Below are positions 1 through 8,114 of a DNA stretch of 64,000 bases, one piece after another. The position numbers and the translations under genes were made by a program. The notes under the pieces are model-generated. The model had not been told where the DNA came from, ran no database searches, and was given only the letters and a program-made list of their open reading frames with translations. The DNA is from an uncultured Clostridia bacterium (GTDB lineage Bacteria; Bacillota; Clostridia; Christensenellales; CAG-917): positions 17,535 to 81,534 of the forward strand of contig CALVKQ010000007.1 of the NCBI GenBank assembly GCA_944332815.1, in the 5' to 3' direction. The stretch's first letter is position 1. Each line of letters starts with the position of its first letter.

Positions 1-2093
1 TTGTCGTAGGCGCGGGGCAGATACTTGAATATCATCTGCAAGCTGCGCATCGCGAGCCCGTCGGTGTAGTCGGTCGCCATCATGGAGGCGATGGCTTCCA
101 GGTCGTGGGTCACGGCGTCTATGCCGCTTGCGGAGGTGAGCCCCTTGGGAGCGTTCATCATCATGTCCGCGTCCACGATCGCCATGTTGGGCATGAGCTC
201 ATAGTCCGCGAGGGGATACTTGACGCCCGTCCTCTCGTCCGTGATGACGGCGAAGGGGGTCACCTCGCTGCCCGTACCTGCGGAGGTAGGGACGGCGATG
301 AAGTACGCCTTTTCGCCCATCTTCGGGAAGGTGTAGACGCGCTTTCTGATGTCCATGAAGCGCATGGCAAGGTCCATGAAGTCCACTTCCGGATGTTCGT
401 AGAGCACCCACATTATCTTGCCGGCGTCCATTGCGGAGCCGCCGCCGACGGCGATGATGCAGTCGGGCTCGAATGCGCGCATCGCCTGAGTGCCTTCCTT
501 GGCGCAGGCGAGAGTGGGATCGGGCGCGACGTTGAAGAAGGTGGTGTGCGCGATGCCCATCTCGTCCAGCTTGTCGGTGATGGTCTTCGTATATCCATTA
601 TGATACAAAAAACTGTCCGTGACAATAAAAGCTTTCTTTTTTCCCATGACATTTTTGAGTTCGTCAAGGGCGACGGGCAGACAGCCCTTCTTGATGTACA
701 CCTTTTCGGGCGCTCTGAACCACAGCATATTCTCTCTCCTTTCCGCGACGGTCTTGATGTTTATGAGGTGTTTGACGCCCACGTTTTCGCTGACGCTGTT
801 GCCGCCCCAGCTGCCGCAGCCGAGGGTGAGGGAGGGCGTGAGTTTGAAGTTGTAGATATCGCCTATGCCGCCCTGCGAAGAGGGGGAATTGAGCAGCACG
901 CGGCAGGTCTTCATGCGGTGGGTGTATTCCTCGATCTTATCCTTGCCGCTCATGACGTCGATATAGAGGGAGGAGGTGTGGCCGTAGCCGCCGTCCGCGA
1001 TGAGGTGTTCCGCCTTGTCGAGCGCGTCCTCGAAATCCTTCGCCCTGTACATGGCGAGGACGGGGGAAAGTTTCTCGTGCGCGAACTCTTCGGAGATGTC
1101 GACGCTGGTCACTTCGCCGATGATGATCTTGGTTTCTTCGGGGACGGTGACGCCTGCGAGCGCCGCTATCTTCGCCGCTTTCTGACCGACTATCTTGGCG
1201 TTGAGCGCGCCGTTGATGAGGATGGTCTTGCGCACTTTTTCGGTTTCTTCGGGGGAGAGGAAGTAGCAGCCGCGCGCCTTGAACTCCTTCTTCACCTTGT
1301 CATAGACCTTGTCCAGCACGATGACGGACTGTTCGGACGCGCAGATCATGCCGTTGTCGAAGGTCTTGGAATGTATGATGCTGTTCACCGCGAGCAGGAT
1401 ATCCGCGCTGTCGTCAATGATGGCGGGGGTGTTGCCTGCGCCCACGCCGACTGCCGGTTTGCCGGAGGAGTAAGCCGCTTTGACCATGCCGGGACCGCCG
1501 GTCGCCAGAATGACGTCGGCTTCTTTCATGAGCAGGTTGGTCATTTCGAGGGAGGGGACGTCTATCCAGCCGATGATGCCTTCGGGCGCACCTGCCTTGA
1601 CCGCCGCTTCCAGCACTATCCTGGCGGCGGCTATGGTGCTCTTCTTGGCTCTGGGATGGGGGCTTATGATGATGCCGTTCCTGGTTTTGAGCGCGATGAG
1701 GGTCTTGAAGATGGCGGTGGAAGTGGGGTTGGTGGTGGGGATGACCGCGCCGACGACGCCCACGGGTTCGGCTATCTTCTTGATGCCGAAGGACTTGTCC
1801 TCTTCGATGACGCCGCAGGTCTTGGTGTGACGGTAGGCGTTGTAGATGTATTCGGAGGCGTAGTGGTTCTTTATCACCTTGTCCTCGACGACGCCCATGC
1901 CCGTTTCCTCGACAGCCATTTTCGCGAGGGGTATACGCTGCTGATTGGCTGCCATCGCGGCGGCGAAGAAGATCGCGTCAACTTGCTCCTGCGTGTAGTC
2001 GGCGAACTTTTTCTGCGCCTCACGCACGCGAGCTATGGTTTCTTCCAGCTTTTCGACGTTGTCCACGACTTGATACTGTTTGGTTTCTTCCAT
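1..2093 (-). CDS. adhE: Bifunctional acetaldehyde-CoA/alcohol dehydrogenase AdhE (3' end beyond window edge)
   Basis: Converts acetyl-CoA through acetaldehyde to ethanol with two NADH, regenerating NAD+ in fermentation; cytosolic, and AdhE proteins form spirosomes. The reading frame stays open from ATG at 2093 to the edge, giving about 697 of the roughly 870-890 residues usual for the family. An N-terminal aldehyde dehydrogenase domain covers residues 1 to about 440, with the catalytic cysteine at about residue 251 in GMICASEQS. An iron-type alcohol dehydrogenase domain starts near 455, with the GGGSAMDAGK nucleotide loop and the first iron ligands (GIDAVTHDLEA). The remaining iron ligands lie outside the window. 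AGGAG precedes the start by a normal distance. The gene begins 13 bp after rex, so the two are probably co-transcribed and controlled by the NADH/NAD+ ratio. Confidence 0.96.
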   Translation of the reverse strand, partial: MEETKQYQVVDNVEKLEETIARVREAQKKFADYTQEQVDAIFFAAAMAANQQRIPLAKMAVEETGMGVVEDKVIKNHYASEYIYNAYRHTKTCGVIEEDKSFGIKKIAEPVGVVGAVIPTTNPTSTAIFKTLIALKTRNGIIISPHPRAKKSTIAAARIVLEAAVKAGAPEGIIGWIDVPSLEMTNLLMKEADVILATGGPGMVKAAYSSGKPAVGVGAGNTPAIIDDSADILLAVNSIIHSKTFDNGMICASEQSVIVLDKVYDKVKKEFKARGCYFLSPEETEKVRKTILINGALNAKIVGQKAAKIAALAGVTVPEETKIIIGEVTSVDISEEFAHEKLSPVLAMYRAKDFEDALDKAEHLIADGGYGHTSSLYIDVMSGKDKIEEYTHRMKTCRVLLNSPSSQGGIGDIYNFKLTPSLTLGCGSWGGNSVSENVGVKHLINIKTVAERRENMLWFRAPEKVYIKKGCLPVALDELKNVMGKKKAFIVTDSFLYHNGYTKTITDKLDEMGIAHTTFFNVAPDPTLACAKEGTQAMRAFEPDCIIAVGGGSAMDAGKIMWVLYEHPEVDFMDLAMRFMDIRKRVYTFPKMGEKAYFIAVPTSAGTGSEVTPFAVITDERTGVKYPLADYELMPNMAIVDADMMMNAPKGLTSASGIDAVTHDLEAIASMMATDYTDGLAMRSLQMIFKYLPRAYD

Positions 2094-2106
2094 ATCGGTC
2101 TCCTGT

Positions 2107-2763
2107 TCAGTTGTTTTCTTCTTTTTTAAGTATTTCTTTGAGTTTTGCTGACAGCACCGCGAGCGACGCCGCCATATTCTCGTTTTTTACCGCTACCGTG
2201 TCGGGGAGATTGAGCCCGACGGGGGAGAAGTTCCAGATGGCTCTCACCCCTGCGTCCACCAGGATGTCCGCGGTCTTCTGCGCCTGCGAAGCCGGGAGAG
2301 TGAGCACCGCCATCTTGACTTTCAGTTTGCGCACGGCGTCTTTCAGCTTGTCTGCGGACAATATCTTCTTGCCGTGCACCTCCTTGCCTATGAGGGAGGG
2401 GTCGGTGTCAAAGCCTGCGACGATGTTGAGCCCGTACTTTTCAAACCCCACGTAACCGAGCAGAGCCTGTCCCAGCTTGCCCGTCCCCACCAGCACGGCA
2501 TTTTTCTCGTTGTCGTAGCCCATGAAGCTCTCGATGTCGCGCACCAGGTCGGGGATGTAGTAACCCACCTTGGGTTTGCCCTCGCTCACCACCGCCATGG
2601 AGAGGTCCTTTTTGACTACGGACGGATTCTCCTGCATCGCCTCGGCGAGCCCTACGGAAGAGATGTACTCCGCGCCCTCCGCCTCTCGTTGTTTGAGATA
2701 GCGCAGATAGCCGGGCATCCTTTGCAGGGTGGCGAGAGATAGGGTTTTGTCGTTGTCTGCCAT
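2107..2763 (-). CDS. rex: Redox-sensing transcriptional repressor Rex
   Basis: Senses the NADH/NAD+ ratio and represses fermentation genes when NADH is low. At 218 residues it has the family's usual length. An N-terminal winged helix (residues about 8-80, with the SVVKKDLS recognition region) binds DNA. A Rossmann domain follows, with GTGKLG at 93-98 binding NADH, and a C-terminal helix serves dimerisation. The start at 2763 is supported by GGAGGAAGG just upstream. A strong sigma-A promoter and a perfect palindrome lie between promoter and gene, suggesting self-regulation. adhE, a classical Rex target, follows 13 bp downstream. Identification is secure; the operator is inferred. Confidence 0.95.
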   Translation of the reverse strand: MADNDKTLSLATLQRMPGYLRYLKQREAEGAEYISSVGLAEAMQENPSVVKKDLSMAVVSEGKPKVGYYIPDLVRDIESFMGYDNEKNAVLVGTGKLGQALLGYVGFEKYGLNIVAGFDTDPSLIGKEVHGKKILSADKLKDAVRKLKVKMAVLTLPASQAQKTADILVDAGVRAIWNFSPVGLNLPDTVAVKNENMAASLAVLSAKLKEILKKEENN

Positions 2764-2802
2764 ATCCTTCCTCCGGGACGCCTTGCGGCGCCGCCCCTAA
2801 AT

Positions 2803-2819
2803 CGATACACTTTGTATCG
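2803..2819. promoter_or_regulatory. Palindromic operator candidate in the rex-adhE leader
   Basis: CGATACA and TGTATCG form a perfect 7-bp inverted repeat around CTT. It lies about 15-30 nt downstream of the predicted transcription start of rex-adhE, where a repressor would block elongation. The textbook Rex site is TTGTTAA-N4-TTAACAA, so this is either a diverged Rex site or the site of another regulator. Confidence 0.55.
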
Positions 2820-2840
2820 TTACTCCGCGTGTCGATAAGG

Positions 2841-2869
2841 ATTATATGAAAACGCACGGGCTTTGTCAA
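2841..2869 (-). promoter_or_regulatory. Sigma-A promoter of rex-adhE
   Basis: On the minus strand TTGACA (2864-2869) and TATAAT (2841-2846) are separated by exactly 17 nt, a perfect consensus promoter. Transcription should start near 2834. Confidence 0.88.
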
Positions 2870-2964
2870 CGAAAAAGGAGGGGGAAATAAAGAAATTTTT
2901 TCCCGATATGCCGGAGCGTGATAATACGACGCGGTTTCAGTGTGATTCTTTGCGAGGCGTAATC

Positions 2965-3050
2965 GGGGGGTCCCCGGGCTAAAATCTTTGATTCTAGACT
3001 GGGGCTTAATTCGGGGTCCCCAGTCTAAAATCCCCGATTTCGGGATGGGG
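2965..3050 (-). repeat. Two copies of the 46-47-bp GGGGTCCCC repeat family
   Basis: Two units begin with GGGGTCCCC at 2967 and 3013, 46 bp apart. Each is followed by an (A/T)AAATC-N-GATT hairpin and CTGGGGCT. In reverse orientation they match the tandem array at 9127-9500. With the rex promoter and the upp terminator they account for the gene-free stretch 2764-3102. Confidence 0.75.
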
Positions 3051-3052
3051 CT

Positions 3053-3085
3053 AAAAAAAAGCTCCCCTGCCGAGGGCAGGGGAGC
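3053..3085 (-). terminator. Intrinsic terminator of uraA-upp
   Basis: On the minus strand an 11-bp perfect stem (3061-3071 with 3075-3085, loop CTC) is followed by eight T residues, 18 bp after the upp stop codon. Confidence 0.93.
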
Positions 3086-3102
3086 GAGTGTATCGGGGTG
3101 GG

Positions 3103-3741
3103 TCACTTCGTGCCGAAGAGGCGGTCGCCGGCGTCGCCCAGACCGGGCAGGATGTAGCCGTGTTCGTTGAGGCAGCGGTCCAGCGTGGAAACGAAAACTT
3201 CCACGTCGGGGTGCGCTTCCGCCACGGTTTCTATGCCGGTGGGAGCGGCGATGATGCTCATCAGCATTATCTTTTTGCAGCCGCGTTCTTTCAGGAAGCC
3301 TATCGCAGCCACCGCGCTGCCGCCCGTCGCGAGCATGGGGTCGAGCAGGATCGCGACGCTGTTTTCTATGCCGTCGGGCAGCTTGCAGTAATACTCGTGA
3401 GGTTCCAGCGTTTCTTCATCGCGGTACAGCCCTATGTGTCCCACTTTGGCGGTGGGGAAGAGGGTGTGCACGCCGTTCACCATCCCCAGTCCTGCGCGCA
3501 GGATGGGGACGACAGCCACCGCGTTGTCGGCGACCATGGTCTGCTCCGTGAGTTCCAGAGGAGTCTGCACCATGACCTTTTTGGTGGGGACGTGCTTGAA
3601 GCTCTCGTACACCATGAGGGTGGTGATCTCTTCCACCAGTTCGCGGAACTCCTTCATGCCCGTGTTGACGTCGCGGAGTATGGCGATCTTATGTCTTATG
3701 AGAGGGTGATCCAGGATCGTGACATTGGGATAGTTTTTCAT
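3103..3741 (-). CDS. upp: Uracil phosphoribosyltransferase
   Basis: Makes UMP from uracil and PRPP in pyrimidine salvage; cytosolic. Its 212 residues fit the family (208-210). The PRPP-binding signature LDPMLATGGSA lies at residues 133-143, and the uracil-binding C-terminus (GYILPGLGDAGDRLFGTK) is intact. The start codon is separated from the uraA stop by one base, with AAGGAGG inside the end of uraA, so translation is coupled to the permease gene. A strong terminator follows. Pairing with a uracil permease gives complete uptake and trapping of uracil. Confidence 0.96.
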   Translation of the reverse strand: MKNYPNVTILDHPLIRHKIAILRDVNTGMKEFRELVEEITTLMVYESFKHVPTKKVMVQTPLELTEQTMVADNAVAVVPILRAGLGMVNGVHTLFPTAKVGHIGLYRDEETLEPHEYYCKLPDGIENSVAILLDPMLATGGSAVAAIGFLKERGCKKIMLMSIIAAPTGIETVAEAHPDVEVFVSTLDRCLNEHGYILPGLGDAGDRLFGTK

Positions 3742-3742
3742 G

Positions 3743-5407
3743 TCATTCCTCCTTGGTTTCGTTTTCCGCCGTGACGCATCCAGCGCCTTCGGCGTCCGCG
3801 GTTACGGCGGCGTCCGCCGTGACGTTCTCTTCCGCGTCTTCGCCGTGCAGGAGCTTGGGCTCGACGGAATTCTCGACGGCGGCGGAGGGTACGCTCGCCT
3901 CCTCCTCGCCCTGACCGAGTTTGCCTTTTTCGAGTTTGTTCATCACGGCGTAGGTGATGATGCCGAGGATGAGCGCGGTGGCGATGGAGGTGACGGTGAC
4001 GGCTTTGTCCACAAATCCGGCGTGCGTAGTGGCGACTCCGACGACCTCGCCGTTCACGATGGTTTCGGTGACGGCGTCTTGCGCGGCAAGGTGATAGGGG
4101 ATCTGGATGGCGAGTCCGCCTATGCCTGCGATGAGTATCGCGCTGACCACGAAGAGGTTCTTGTTCTCACCGAGGTCGATGTCCTTGAACATTTTCAGAC
4201 CGCTGACGGCGATGAAGCCGTAGAGGGTGAAGCACACGCCGCCCATGACCGCAGCAGGGATGGTCTGCAACAGCGCCATGATGGGGGAGAGGAAGGAAAG
4301 CACTATGCACATGATCGCGGTGACGAATATTGTGCGCACGGAGGCGTTGCCCGTGATGGCGACGCAGCCCACGGATTCACCGTAAGTGGTGTTGGGGCAG
4401 ATGCCGAGCACGGTGCCTGCGATGGAGCCCACGCCGTCGCCCAGCAGAGTGCGCTTGAGCCCGGGCTCTCCCTCGACGAGGTCGCGGCCTATGATGCTGC
4501 TCAGGTTCTTGTGGTCGGCGATGTGCTCCGCAAACACGACGAGCGCCACGGGGATGAACGCGAGCGCCACTTCCGCAACACCCTGTCCGTTGAGGAGCTC
4601 CGCGCCTTCCACGCCGGTGCGTGGAGCGCCGTCGATGAGCTCTCTGATGCCTTCGATGAGCGCGAAGTCGGGGTAGTTGAGGAATGCGGTCACGCCGACA
4701 AACTTGCCGCTCTCGTCCACGAAGTTGCTCACGAGGGGATCGAAGTCCACTATTTTGAGGTAGTCCACGTCAAAGCCGAGCCCGAACGCGGTGAAGATCG
4801 CCGCCACAGCGTAGCCCATGCCTATGCCGATGATGAAGGGGATGAGCTTCATGGTTTTGAAGCGCTTCTGCCCCGAGCACACGACGACGGTGAAGAAAGT
4901 GACCAGTCCGCAGAAGAGCGCGACGAGGTTATAGCTGCCGTTGACGGAGTCGCCTGCCGCGGTGGTGATGCTGGTCACCGCGCTGCCGGCGAGCGAAAGA
5001 CCTATGAGCGCGACGGTGGGACCTATGACCACGGGAGGCATGAGCTTGGACACCCATTTGGTGCCGGCAAAGTGGATGACCACCGCGATGATGACGTACA
5101 CAAGCCCTGCGAAAACGCTGCCCACGATGATGCCGAGATAGCCGTACGCCGTAGCCGCGACGAGCGAGCTGATGAACGCGAAGGAACTGCCGAGGAACAC
5201 CGGGCTCTTGAACCTGGTGAAGAGCAGATAGACCATCGTGCCCACGCCTGCGCCGAGGATGGCGGAAGGCACCTGGGTGGGAAGACCGATCGCAACGGGG
5301 ACGGCGATGGTCGCCGCCATGATGGCGAGCAGCTGTTGCAGCGCAAGCACCATCAGTTTCATGAACGGCGGTTTGTCGTTGATGTCATAGACAAGGTTGA
5401 CTGCCAT
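3743..5407 (-). CDS. uraA: Uracil permease of the NCS2 (UraA/xanthine-uracil) family
   Basis: Inner-membrane nucleobase-proton symporter importing uracil for the downstream upp product. Start 5407 gives 554 residues, longer than the usual 430. It is chosen over upstream ATGs because AGGGAG lies at proper spacing and the upstream codons run into a terminator. Many membrane segments are visible. Core motifs are present: VVFAEHIADHKN in the substrate-binding helix and NTTYGE, whose glutamate binds substrate in UraA. Extra length comes from a loop around residues 200-250 and an acidic tail of about 60 residues rich in E, D, A and V, probably cytosolic. Substrate is assigned from the upp neighbour; xanthine cannot be excluded from family alone. 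Confidence 0.88.
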   Translation of the reverse strand: MAVNLVYDINDKPPFMKLMVLALQQLLAIMAATIAVPVAIGLPTQVPSAILGAGVGTMVYLLFTRFKSPVFLGSSFAFISSLVAATAYGYLGIIVGSVFAGLVYVIIAVVIHFAGTKWVSKLMPPVVIGPTVALIGLSLAGSAVTSITTAAGDSVNGSYNLVALFCGLVTFFTVVVCSGQKRFKTMKLIPFIIGIGMGYAVAAIFTAFGLGFDVDYLKIVDFDPLVSNFVDESGKFVGVTAFLNYPDFALIEGIRELIDGAPRTGVEGAELLNGQGVAEVALAFIPVALVVFAEHIADHKNLSSIIGRDLVEGEPGLKRTLLGDGVGSIAGTVLGICPNTTYGESVGCVAITGNASVRTIFVTAIMCIVLSFLSPIMALLQTIPAAVMGGVCFTLYGFIAVSGLKMFKDIDLGENKNLFVVSAILIAGIGGLAIQIPYHLAAQDAVTETIVNGEVVGVATTHAGFVDKAVTVTSIATALILGIITYAVMNKLEKGKLGQGEEEASVPSAAVENSVEPKLLHGEDAEENVTADAAVTADAEGAGCVTAENETKEE

Positions 5408-5450
5408 AAGATATATCTCCCTTTGTTTGTTTGTCATGCTTCCGACGCAC

Positions 5451-5479
5451 AAAAAAACGTCCCCGAAAAAGGGGGACGT
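5451..5479 (-). terminator. Intrinsic terminator inside the uraA leader (attenuator candidate)
   Basis: An 8-bp stem ACGTCCCC/GGGGACGT (5472-5479 with 5457-5464) is followed on the minus strand by seven T residues. It lies between the uraA promoter and its start codon, so readthrough must be controlled. No further gene lies in 5408-5752. I could not find a clear antiterminator or a PyrR-binding consensus in the leader. Confidence 0.8.
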
Positions 5480-5602
5480 ACTGCGTCATTCCGAGAAAGC
5501 GAGGGGTGCGAAAACAGGCATGATGCGCACTGCTCCCGTAAGATATCTCGCTTCCCTCATTTTTCCCTCCGCGTGGGCGCGCCGCGCCCGAGCATTTTCC
5601 AA

Positions 5603-5632
5603 ATTATAGCACGGACGGAAAGATTTTGACAA
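5603..5632 (-). promoter_or_regulatory. Sigma-A promoter of uraA-upp
   Basis: TTGTCA (5627-5632) and TATAAT (5603-5608), 18 nt apart on the minus strand. The start near 5596 leaves a leader of about 190 nt ahead of uraA, long enough for attenuation. Confidence 0.78.
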
Positions 5633-5752
5633 GACCTTTTTTCGCGCGCGCAAGCGTTTTATATATTGTGACACGCGAGCGCGGCACGCGTGCGTCCGCA
5701 CGTTGCCCGCATATGCGTGCATAATGCGCGGAGATCCGGCTTTCCGGCGCCG

Positions 5753-6631
5753 TCATCTTCCGAGCAGACGTTTCAGGGTCCGGATGCTGTCCGTAAAATC
5801 CGGGACGTATTCCTCCGTCGCGCTGTCGGGTTCCTGCGAAAATCCGTTTTTCAGACCGGCGGCAAAGAATGCGTCCACCGCGCGGTCGTATTCCTCCGCG
5901 GTTATCCTGCGCGAGAGCAGAGGATGCTCCGCAACGCGCGGAGTGGGGAAGTACTGCGCCATGACGCTGACGTACATCTCCTTGTCCACGGCGGCTATCT
6001 CCCTCATCACGCCCTCGGTGTTTTTCGTTGCGCCGGGCAGCACGAGATGGCGTACGCACACTCCGCGCGTCATCATCCCGCGGCTGTCGAACACATCCGT
6101 CGGGCATTGTATTCTCATCTCTCGGAGGGCAGCCCGTGCGCGGTCGGGATAGTCCGTGGGAGCCCCGTACTCTGCCGCGAGCGCAGCGTCGGAGTATTTG
6201 AAGTCGGGCAGCCAAACGTCCACCGCGCCTTCCAGTCCGCGCAGCAGTCCGGGGTCGTCCGCGCCGTTGCTGTTCCACACAACGGGCAGTTTACCGTGCT
6301 TTTTGTACTCTTTAAGTACGGGAATAAGCCGTTTGCCCCAGGGCGTAGGGGTGACGAGGTTTAGGTTCTCCGCCCCTTGTTTTTCCAGTTCGGAAAAGAG
6401 GCGCAGCAGCTCTTCGCCGTTCACGTTCACGCCTTGTCCGTCGTGGGATATCTCGCTGTTCTGGCAGAAGGGGCAGCGCATATCGCAGCCCGAAAAGAAG
6501 ACGGTGCCGCTCCCGTTCTCTCCCGAGAAACAGGGTTCTTCATAGAAGTGCAGCCCGATGCGCGCCACTCTGAACGTGATGTCCGTAAGCGCCGCCGAGC
6601 GCAGGGTGTTTTCAGTCTGCCGTCCGTCCAT
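5753..6631 (-). CDS. Radical SAM protein of the PflX type (pyruvate-formate-lyase-activase-like)
   Basis: A 292-residue radical SAM enzyme. The iron-sulfur cluster motif GCDMRCPFC has its cysteines at residues 49, 53 and 56. The preceding VARIGLHFYEEPCFSGENG and the later YVSVMAQYFP are hallmarks of the PflX family (COG1313), relatives of the glycyl-radical activases; the substrate is unknown. The usual N-terminal CPRxCG cysteine motif is absent, so the protein is N-terminally shorter than most members. The start ATG at 6631 has no Shine-Dalgarno sequence. It lies 7 nt after the -10 box of a TTGACA-17-CATACT promoter, so the mRNA is probably leaderless. Divergent from the CofE-like gene. Confidence 0.85.
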   Translation of the reverse strand: MDGRQTENTLRSAALTDITFRVARIGLHFYEEPCFSGENGSGTVFFSGCDMRCPFCQNSEISHDGQGVNVNGEELLRLFSELEKQGAENLNLVTPTPWGKRLIPVLKEYKKHGKLPVVWNSNGADDPGLLRGLEGAVDVWLPDFKYSDAALAAEYGAPTDYPDRARAALREMRIQCPTDVFDSRGMMTRGVCVRHLVLPGATKNTEGVMREIAAVDKEMYVSVMAQYFPTPRVAEHPLLSRRITAEEYDRAVDAFFAAGLKNGFSQEPDSATEEYVPDFTDSIRTLKRLLGR

Positions 6632-6643
6632 ACGGGCAGTATG
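6629..6643. promoter_or_regulatory. CATACGGGCAGTATG palindrome over start codon and -10 box
   Basis: CATAC and GTATG arms around GGGCA. One arm is the start codon of the PflX-like gene, the other its -10 element. The same 15-mer with one change occurs in the same place at 21670-21684. Confidence 0.6.
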
Positions 6644-6666
6644 CCCCCGTGCGCGGATTTTGTCAA
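6638..6666 (-). promoter_or_regulatory. Promoter of the PflX-like gene, predicted leaderless
   Basis: TTGACA (6661-6666), 17 nt, CATACT (6638-6643) on the minus strand. Only six bases separate the -10 box from the ATG. Confidence 0.72.
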
Positions 6667-6698
6667 CATTTGTCGGAGGAAGAGGTGCGGATTTGTTG

Positions 6699-6727
6699 TT
6701 TACATCACGGGCGAGGTGTAGTATAAT
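6699..6727 (+). promoter_or_regulatory. Sigma-A promoter of the CofE-like gene
   Basis: TTTACA (6699-6704) and TATAAT (6722-6727) with a 17-nt spacer. Divergent from the PflX promoter; the two -35 boxes are about 30 bp apart. Confidence 0.85.
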
Positions 6728-6787
6728 AACTCCGTTGTGCGGAGGAGTCCGCGCGCTCACATCCGAATTTTCAACCACGGAGGATAT

Positions 6788-7972
6788 ATGGCAACTGTCG
6801 GTACGATTTCCAGAGGTATCAAAGCTCCCATCATCAAGAAGGGCGACGATCTGCCCGTCATAGTGGCGGAAAGTCTGCTCGCGGCGGCGAACGATCCCGT
6901 CACCGGTTTCGACATACACGATCGCGACGTCCTCGCCGTCACGGAGGCGGTGGTCGCGCGCGCACAGGGCAATTACGCCACGGTGGATCAGATCGCCAAG
7001 GACGTCCGTGCCAAAACGGGCGGCGGTACGGTGGGGCTCATCTTCCCCATACTTTCGCGCAACCGTTTCTCCATGTTGCTCAAAGGCATCGCCAAGGGTG
7101 TGGACAAGCTGGTCATCATGCTCAGCTATCCTTCCGACGAGGTGGGCAATCATCTCATGGACGTGGACGCGCTGGACGCTCACGGAGTCAATCCGTACAC
7201 GGATGTGTTCACGGAGGAGCAGGTGTACGCCACTTTCGGCGAGGTCAAGCATCCTTTCACGGGTATGGACTACATCGCGCTGTACAAGGAGATGGCAGGC
7301 GGCGACACCGAGATAATCCTCGCCAACCGTCCGCAGGAGATACTGAAATACACCAAGGTGGTCATCAACGCCGACATACACACCCGTTTCCGCACCAAGA
7401 GGCTGCTGCTCGCCGCCGGCGCGGAGAAGGTCATCTCCATGCACGAGATAATGAACGCTCCCGTCGAGGGCAGCGGCTATAACCCCGATTACGGCATCCT
7501 CGGCTCCAACCTCGCCACAGACGACAGCGTGAAGCTCTTCCCCAGGGACTGCGACAAGTTCGTGGAAAGAGTGCAGAAGATCCTGTTGGAAAAGACGGGC
7601 AGAGTGGTGGAAGTCATGGTGTACGGCGACGGCGCTTTCAAGGACCCCGTCGGCAAGATATGGGAACTTGCGGACCCCGTGGTTTCCCCTGCTTACACCT
7701 CGGGGCTGGAAGGCACGCCCAACGAATTGAAACTCAAATATCTCGCGGACAACGCCATAGGCGACCTGCGCGGAGAGGACGCCAAGCGCGCCATACAGGA
7801 CATGATCAGGAATAAGCCCACTTCGCTTTTCGCGTCGCAGGCTTCGCAGGGGACCACTCCTCGCCGACTCACCGACCTTTTAGGCTCCCTTGCGGACCTC
7901 ACCTCGGGCTCCGGCGACAAGGGCACGCCGATAGTGTATATCCAGAACTATTTCACTAACTACGCCGACTGA
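6788..7972 (+). CDS. CofE-like protein (coenzyme F420-0:L-glutamate ligase family)
   Basis: A 394-residue protein resembling the F420-0 gamma-glutamyl ligase family (COG1478). CofE itself adds glutamate to F420-0 with GTP. The N-terminal TISRGIKAPIIKKGDDLPVIVAES, the DVLAVTEAVVARAQGN region and the later DGAFKDPVG and WELADPVV segments match the style of clostridial proteins given this name. Start 6788 is preceded by GGAGG. No other F420 biosynthesis gene is visible, and most Clostridia do not make F420, so the true substrate is probably another gamma-glutamyl acceptor. Followed by a bidirectional terminator. Confidence 0.75.
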   Translation: MATVGTISRGIKAPIIKKGDDLPVIVAESLLAAANDPVTGFDIHDRDVLAVTEAVVARAQGNYATVDQIAKDVRAKTGGGTVGLIFPILSRNRFSMLLKGIAKGVDKLVIMLSYPSDEVGNHLMDVDALDAHGVNPYTDVFTEEQVYATFGEVKHPFTGMDYIALYKEMAGGDTEIILANRPQEILKYTKVVINADIHTRFRTKRLLLAAGAEKVISMHEIMNAPVEGSGYNPDYGILGSNLATDDSVKLFPRDCDKFVERVQKILLEKTGRVVEVMVYGDGAFKDPVGKIWELADPVVSPAYTSGLEGTPNELKLKYLADNAIGDLRGEDAKRAIQDMIRNKPTSLFASQASQGTTPRRLTDLLGSLADLTSGSGDKGTPIVYIQNYFTNYAD

Positions 7973-8035
7973 CGCGCTTCGGGCGAGCCCGACGACGCAG
8001 GGTGCGGCAACATTTTCGGACAGATATAAAAAGGA

Positions 8036-8061
8036 CCGCCGACGAAACGTCGGCGGTTTTT
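8036..8061. terminator. Bidirectional terminator between CofE-like gene and mntP
   Basis: A 9-bp stem CCGCCGACG/CGTCGGCGG with AAA loop is followed by five T residues, CGG and another T run on the plus strand. The minus strand has TCCTTTTT after the stem. It separates convergent genes ending at 7972 and 8115. Confidence 0.9.
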
Positions 8062-8114
8062 CGGTTTTTCTTATGATGCGTATGCCGCGGCATCGGGTGG
8101 GGCTTGCCCCTGCG

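Noticed and set aside
105..2129. A 674-codon plus-strand frame
   Set aside because: Antisense to adhE, which has full family motifs; the translation has none.
5408..5452. Upstream start codons for uraA at 5452 or 5437
   Set aside because: They lie in or against the leader terminator, while 5407 has a well-spaced ribosome site inside those codons.
3740..5629. A 629-codon plus-strand frame
   Set aside because: Antisense to uraA; histidine/aspartate-rich nonsense.
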